From the NCBI RefSeq assembly GCF_002159845.1, contig NZ_NFJK01000018.1:1-64000 (forward strand): a stretch of DNA of 64,000 nt, in the 5' to 3' direction. Source of the DNA: Anaeromassilibacillus sp. An250. GTDB taxonomy: Bacteria; Bacillota; Clostridia; Oscillospirales; Acutalibacteraceae. Position 1 is the first letter of the stretch. Every line of letters begins with the position of its first letter. The position numbers and the translations under genes are program-made. Shown here piece by piece: positions 61,035 to 64,000 of this stretch. The notes under the pieces were generated by a model. It made no database searches. It saw nothing but the letters and a program-made list of their open reading frames with translations, and was not told the DNA's origin.

Positions 61035-61820
61035 TCAAATTTCCCTGAGCGTCCAAACTTTTTGAGCTGTGATAACAGAACCAATCGCAATTATCATAGC
61101 CAATAGGAAGAACGAAAACTGTATTCCACTTATTGCCACTGTGTAAACATCGAAGAATTTTAATGGCGTTAAGCAGTACAGCATTGGAGCTTCAAGATAT
61201 TCGGCGGTGATGCTGATGCCATAAAAGAGCAATAATATTCCCGCGCCTATCCGAACAGCCCCTTTATAGGTTCTCGTCAGGCTGGAGGCCAGAAGCGTGA
61301 TTGCAAACAAAGTCAACCCTGTCAAAAACAGGCCCAATGTGGTGGTAAAAGCAGCGTTTCTTTGCTCTAAACCGCCTAGCGGTAAAATGGCGGTAAAATA
61401 ATTACATAACCCGCTGAATACCGCAAGTGCAAGCAAATTACATACACAGGCAACTGCTTTGGCACAGACAACCTTGTTGCGACCCACTGGTTTTGTAAAT
61501 AGATATTCTGCCGTTCCCTGCGCCTGTTCTTTCGCTACACACGAAACACCGAGATAGACCGCATAGCTGTTGGTTAGCATCGTGACCCAATAATACATAC
61601 AGCCATACCAGCCCAAAGCAGAAGTCAGATCACCGCTCACACCAAACATGGCTTTCAGAATTTTTGGGAAATCCGATATTAGTCCCGTCAGCTCATTAAG
61701 GCTGTCCTTCAGTGACAAATATTCAAAGTAAGCGAAGCCACACAAAATCAAGACAATTCCCATCCAGATCAGCAACATTTTTCTTGTTAAGCGTAGCTCA
61801 TTTTTCACCAACGCCTTCAT
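61035..61820 (-). CDS. ABC-2-type transporter permease
   Basis: A 261-residue membrane protein with six hydrophobic segments: an N-terminal cytoplasmic part (MKALVKNELRLTRKMLLIWMG), the first long loop, then YLFTKPVGRNKVVCAKA, a conserved cytoplasmic stretch of ABC-2 permeases. The ATG follows AAAGGAGG. With the second permease and the ATPase it forms an exporter carried as cargo by the element; the substrate is unknown, perhaps a peptide antibiotic or drug. Confidence 0.85.
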   Translation of the reverse strand: MKALVKNELRLTRKMLLIWMGIVLILCGFAYFEYLSLKDSLNELTGLISDFPKILKAMFGVSGDLTSALGWYGCMYYWVTMLTNSYAVYLGVSCVAKEQAQGTAEYLFTKPVGRNKVVCAKAVACVCNLLALAVFSGLCNYFTAILPLGGLEQRNAAFTTTLGLFLTGLTLFAITLLASSLTRTYKGAVRIGAGILLLFYGISITAEYLEAPMLYCLTPLKFFDVYTVAISGIQFSFFLLAMIIAIGSVITAQKVWTLREI

Positions 61821-61832
61821 TTGTTTCCTCCT

Positions 61833-62624
61833 TTACACAGCCAACGCAATATCCCGCTTCAAGATTTTCCAGTATGCCAGCAGCGCAAACCCAAACAGCA
61901 GGAGCAGATACCAGAGCATATAGTCCCATGAATAAGTTCCAGCATTGTGGATTTCCGCTGGACTGAAAAAAGAAAACGGCGATAAAAAGCCAATGGCCCG
62001 AATACCGACAGTCCTCGAAAAAGAGGTAATGCAGTATTCCATAAATACGACCAGTCCAGATGTCAGAAGAGGAGAGCGGTTATTGGGCCGGAATACTCCT
62101 GCCATTGTCCCCATCAATGCAAAAAAGAGAGTAAGCAGGACAAAAGAGCCAGCTACCAGCAAAAATTCTCTTGGGGGGAATCCGGGACGAAACAGCGTCA
62201 TTGTAAAAAAAGACGCCATCATATAAAAAATACCTGTCACACATACCCCGGCGAGGGCACACAATAGTTTCCCTTTGTAGATTACTTGCCGCCCACAAGG
62301 TTTCGTATATAAATATTCCGCTGTGTTTTCTGTACACTCTTTGGTATGCAAGGACAGACCCAGGTGCATCCCAAAAATGCCGCCAGCAATTATGAAGAAT
62401 CCCGTAAGAAAGGAATACATTCCCATAGGCTTTGTAAGAAGCTCCAGAGAAATGCCAACGGTTTCAAAATAGCCTCCCTGTGCAAATCCTGTCGGCAGTG
62501 TCCCCGCTGTTTCCATCATACCGTAGTAAACCGGCGTCATGAAAAAAATACCTACCGCAAGAGCGGCGGCCCAAATCAGAATATATTTTTGCGACCGTTT
62601 CCATTCAAATCGAAAAATCTGCAT
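61833..62624 (-). CDS. ABC-2-type transporter permease, second subunit
   Basis: A 263-residue membrane protein with six hydrophobic segments, homologous in layout to the preceding permease (IFRFEWKRSQKYILIWAAALAVG at the N-terminus; TAEYLYTKPCGRQVIYKGKLL in the cytoplasmic loop). The likely ATG at 62624 follows AGGAGG. It probably forms a heterodimeric channel with its neighbour. Confidence 0.85.
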   Translation of the reverse strand: MQIFRFEWKRSQKYILIWAAALAVGIFFMTPVYYGMMETAGTLPTGFAQGGYFETVGISLELLTKPMGMYSFLTGFFIIAGGIFGMHLGLSLHTKECTENTAEYLYTKPCGRQVIYKGKLLCALAGVCVTGIFYMMASFFTMTLFRPGFPPREFLLVAGSFVLLTLFFALMGTMAGVFRPNNRSPLLTSGLVVFMEYCITSFSRTVGIRAIGFLSPFSFFSPAEIHNAGTYSWDYMLWYLLLLFGFALLAYWKILKRDIALAV

Positions 62625-62634
62625 GACTGGCCTC

Positions 62635-63522
62635 CTATTCATAGTAGTGGAGGAATATTTCTTCCAACGACGGTTCCTCAATCAAAATATCCTCCAGCTC
62701 CAGTTGATAGAGCTGTTTCATGATCATCATAACTGTTCCGCTGAACATAAAGGATGCAGAAGTTTTGCTTTTGTTCCATTCCAAATTAGCTGTACCGGGA
62801 ATAGAAAAGAAATCCTCTGGAATGGCGCTTTTTGCTGTCAGCGAGATTTTCTTGTATCCGTTTTCCCGCAGTTCCTTCATGGATTGAACACTGATCAGCT
62901 TCCCCTCCCGCAGAATGGCTACACGGTCACAAAGTCTTTGCACCTCACTCAAAACGTGGGAGGACAGAAAAATGGTCACACCTCGTTTGTTTTCTTCTTT
63001 CAGAATATCATAGAAAGCCTGCTGGATGAGCGGGTCAAGGCCACTGGTAGGCTCGTCCATAATCAGCAACTTCGGAGAGGGTAACAGAGCCGACACAATG
63101 CCAACTTTTTTCTTGTTCCCTAAAGACAAATCGCCAATTCGCCTGGATAAGTCTAAATTCAACCGCTCCGCTAATTCTTCCATCCGGCTGTGGGCATTCA
63201 CACCATAGAGTTCTGCTGTGTAGAAAAGCATTTCTTTTACTTTCATATTGTTGTAGTAACAGTTTTCGCTGGGAAGATACCCCACATCCTTTGCGATACG
63301 GGCGGGCTCCCGACTACAATCTAACCCAAAGATAGAGGCTCCTCCGTTGGAGGGTTTCAGCAGGCCCATTAGAGTACGGATTGTGGTAGATTTTCCTGCT
63401 CCATTGGGGCCAATAAAGCCGAAAACCTCGCCTTGTTCAACAGTAAAGCTAATGTTTTCAATTCCTCGATGTTTTCCATAGCTTTTTGTAAGTTCGTTTA
63501 GGACAATTACCGGCTTGCTCAT
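62635..63522 (-). CDS. ABC transporter ATP-binding protein
   Basis: A 295-residue ATPase: Walker A FIGPNGAGKSTTI (about residues 36-48), the signature loop as LSLGNKKKVGIVSALL (LSGGQ variant), Walker B KLLIMDEPTSGLD, and the switch SSHVLSEVQRLCDRV. The C-terminal 80 residues are typical of drug or lantibiotic exporters of the CcmA/YhaQ group. The ATG overlaps the tetR stop by 4 bases and follows AAGGAGG. Confidence 0.9.
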   Translation of the reverse strand: MSKPVIVLNELTKSYGKHRGIENISFTVEQGEVFGFIGPNGAGKSTTIRTLMGLLKPSNGGASIFGLDCSREPARIAKDVGYLPSENCYYNNMKVKEMLFYTAELYGVNAHSRMEELAERLNLDLSRRIGDLSLGNKKKVGIVSALLPSPKLLIMDEPTSGLDPLIQQAFYDILKEENKRGVTIFLSSHVLSEVQRLCDRVAILREGKLISVQSMKELRENGYKKISLTAKSAIPEDFFSIPGTANLEWNKSKTSASFMFSGTVMMIMKQLYQLELEDILIEEPSLEEIFLHYYE

Positions 63523-64000
63523 GGCAAATATTCCTCCTTGTAAAAGTTGTGTTTCAACATATCTAGGATGTTTCGAAACTCTTTCATCATGCTGTCATAA
63601 TCCACTCCACTTTCCAACTGAACGGACATACCCTTTGCAAGCATCATAAGCATCTGAAACACTAATTCTGCATCCTCCGGGTGTCTGAATTTTTTATAAT
63701 CCCGCTCATGCAGAACAAGCGATGCGATATATTTTTCATTTGCTTCTGAAAATATGGCACTTTTCAATTCAGGCGTTGGTTCCACTGCCACACTTGCAAT
63801 AAACGACGCAATATGCGGGTGCTTTTTTAAGATTTCCACTTTCATAACGCTGGCTTCCCATACACGGTCAAAGAAATCCGTAGTTTCCTCCAATGCACTC
63901 GTGTTATAGGCTTGCTTCATTTGGGCAGCGCAGTAATCAAATAAATACTGGTAAAGTGTCTGCTTATTTCCAAAATACTGGAATATAGACGCCTTTGAGA
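63519..64000 (-). CDS. TetR-family regulator, N-terminus beyond the window
   Basis: An open frame that runs from the right edge to a TGA at 63519. Just inside the edge it reads KASIFQYFGNKQTLYQYLFD, the second half of the TetR helix-turn-helix; an all-helical ligand-binding domain of about 140 residues follows. Translationally coupled to the ABC ATPase gene (ATGA), so it probably controls the transporter in response to its substrate. About the first 30 residues are missing. Confidence 0.82.
   Translation of the reverse strand, partial: SKASIFQYFGNKQTLYQYLFDYCAAQMKQAYNTSALEETTDFFDRVWEASVMKVEILKKHPHIASFIASVAVEPTPELKSAIFSEANEKYIASLVLHERDYKKFRHPEDAELVFQMLMMLAKGMSVQLESGVDYDSMMKEFRNILDMLKHNFYKEEYLP

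Overview
The window looks like chromosome from an anaerobic, moderately GC-rich Gram-positive bacterium of class Clostridia, probably from the Oscillospirales (inference). The reasons are consensus sigma-A promoters (TTGACA/TATAAT with 17-bp spacers), strong GGAGG ribosome binding sites, a SepF-YlmH-DivIVA division cluster, clostridial families DUF1846 and DUF3842, an oxygen-independent cobalamin pathway and a clostridial-type integrative element. Coding is dense and mostly on the minus strand. Several genes appear to use GTG or TTG starts.

Region by region. 1-1.3 kb: an IS3-family insertion sequence with both ends visible. 1.4-3.2 kb: a MarR regulator and MATE efflux pump operon with a dyad operator at its promoter. 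3.2-5.7 kb: a YgjP-like metallopeptidase, a metallo-beta-lactamase-fold hydrolase and an esterase. 5.9-21.1 kb: a 16-gene minus-strand cobalamin operon (cbiD-F-G-H-J-ET-A-cobT-U-S-cobU-like-cbiB-cobD-cbiP-C-K), read from one promoter through a cobalamin riboswitch and an intrinsic terminator. Adjacent ends overlap or lie within 25 bases, so the operon is one tightly coupled unit from cobalt insertion to nucleotide-loop assembly. The C20-methyltransferase cbiL, uroporphyrinogen methyltransferase, adenosyltransferase and lower-ligand synthesis genes are not in it.

21-35 kb: housekeeping genes: an MscS channel, a divergent phosphoribosyltransferase, DUF3842 and DUF1846 proteins, a helicase with an N-terminal nuclease-like domain, an HD hydrolase, a PepV dipeptidase, a polyphosphate pair (ppx-like, ppk1), a phosphofructokinase with mixed donor-site residues, and a small membrane protein. 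35-52.7 kb: a long co-directional minus-strand run: miaB, ylbF-like, mutS, mutL, miaA, an HlyD-like protein, a YggS family gene, sepF, ylmH, divIVA, ileS, then after a terminator lspA, rluD, a HAD phosphatase and comEA. It joins mismatch repair, tRNA modification, division, isoleucyl-tRNA charging and lipoprotein processing. 53-57 kb: a PadR/DUF4097 envelope-stress-like operon, a glycosyltransferase-fold protein and a CBS/CorC-type membrane protein.

57.4-64 kb: a tRNA-Ala(GGC) gene preceded by a truncated tRNA, then an integrative mobile element that runs off the right edge: a large serine recombinase, a TnpW-like protein, a sigma-like regulator, a Cys-rich KTR protein, and a TetR/ABC-transporter cargo operon. 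No CRISPR array, rRNA or replication origin was seen. No wholly new system is evident. The most unusual points are the truncated CobU homologue, the disturbed tRNA/recombinase junction with its 11-bp flanking inverted repeats, the degenerate active sites of two enzymes (phosphoribosyltransferase, glycosyltransferase), a structured unassigned intergenic region at 57.06-57.36 kb, and two candidate small ORFs.
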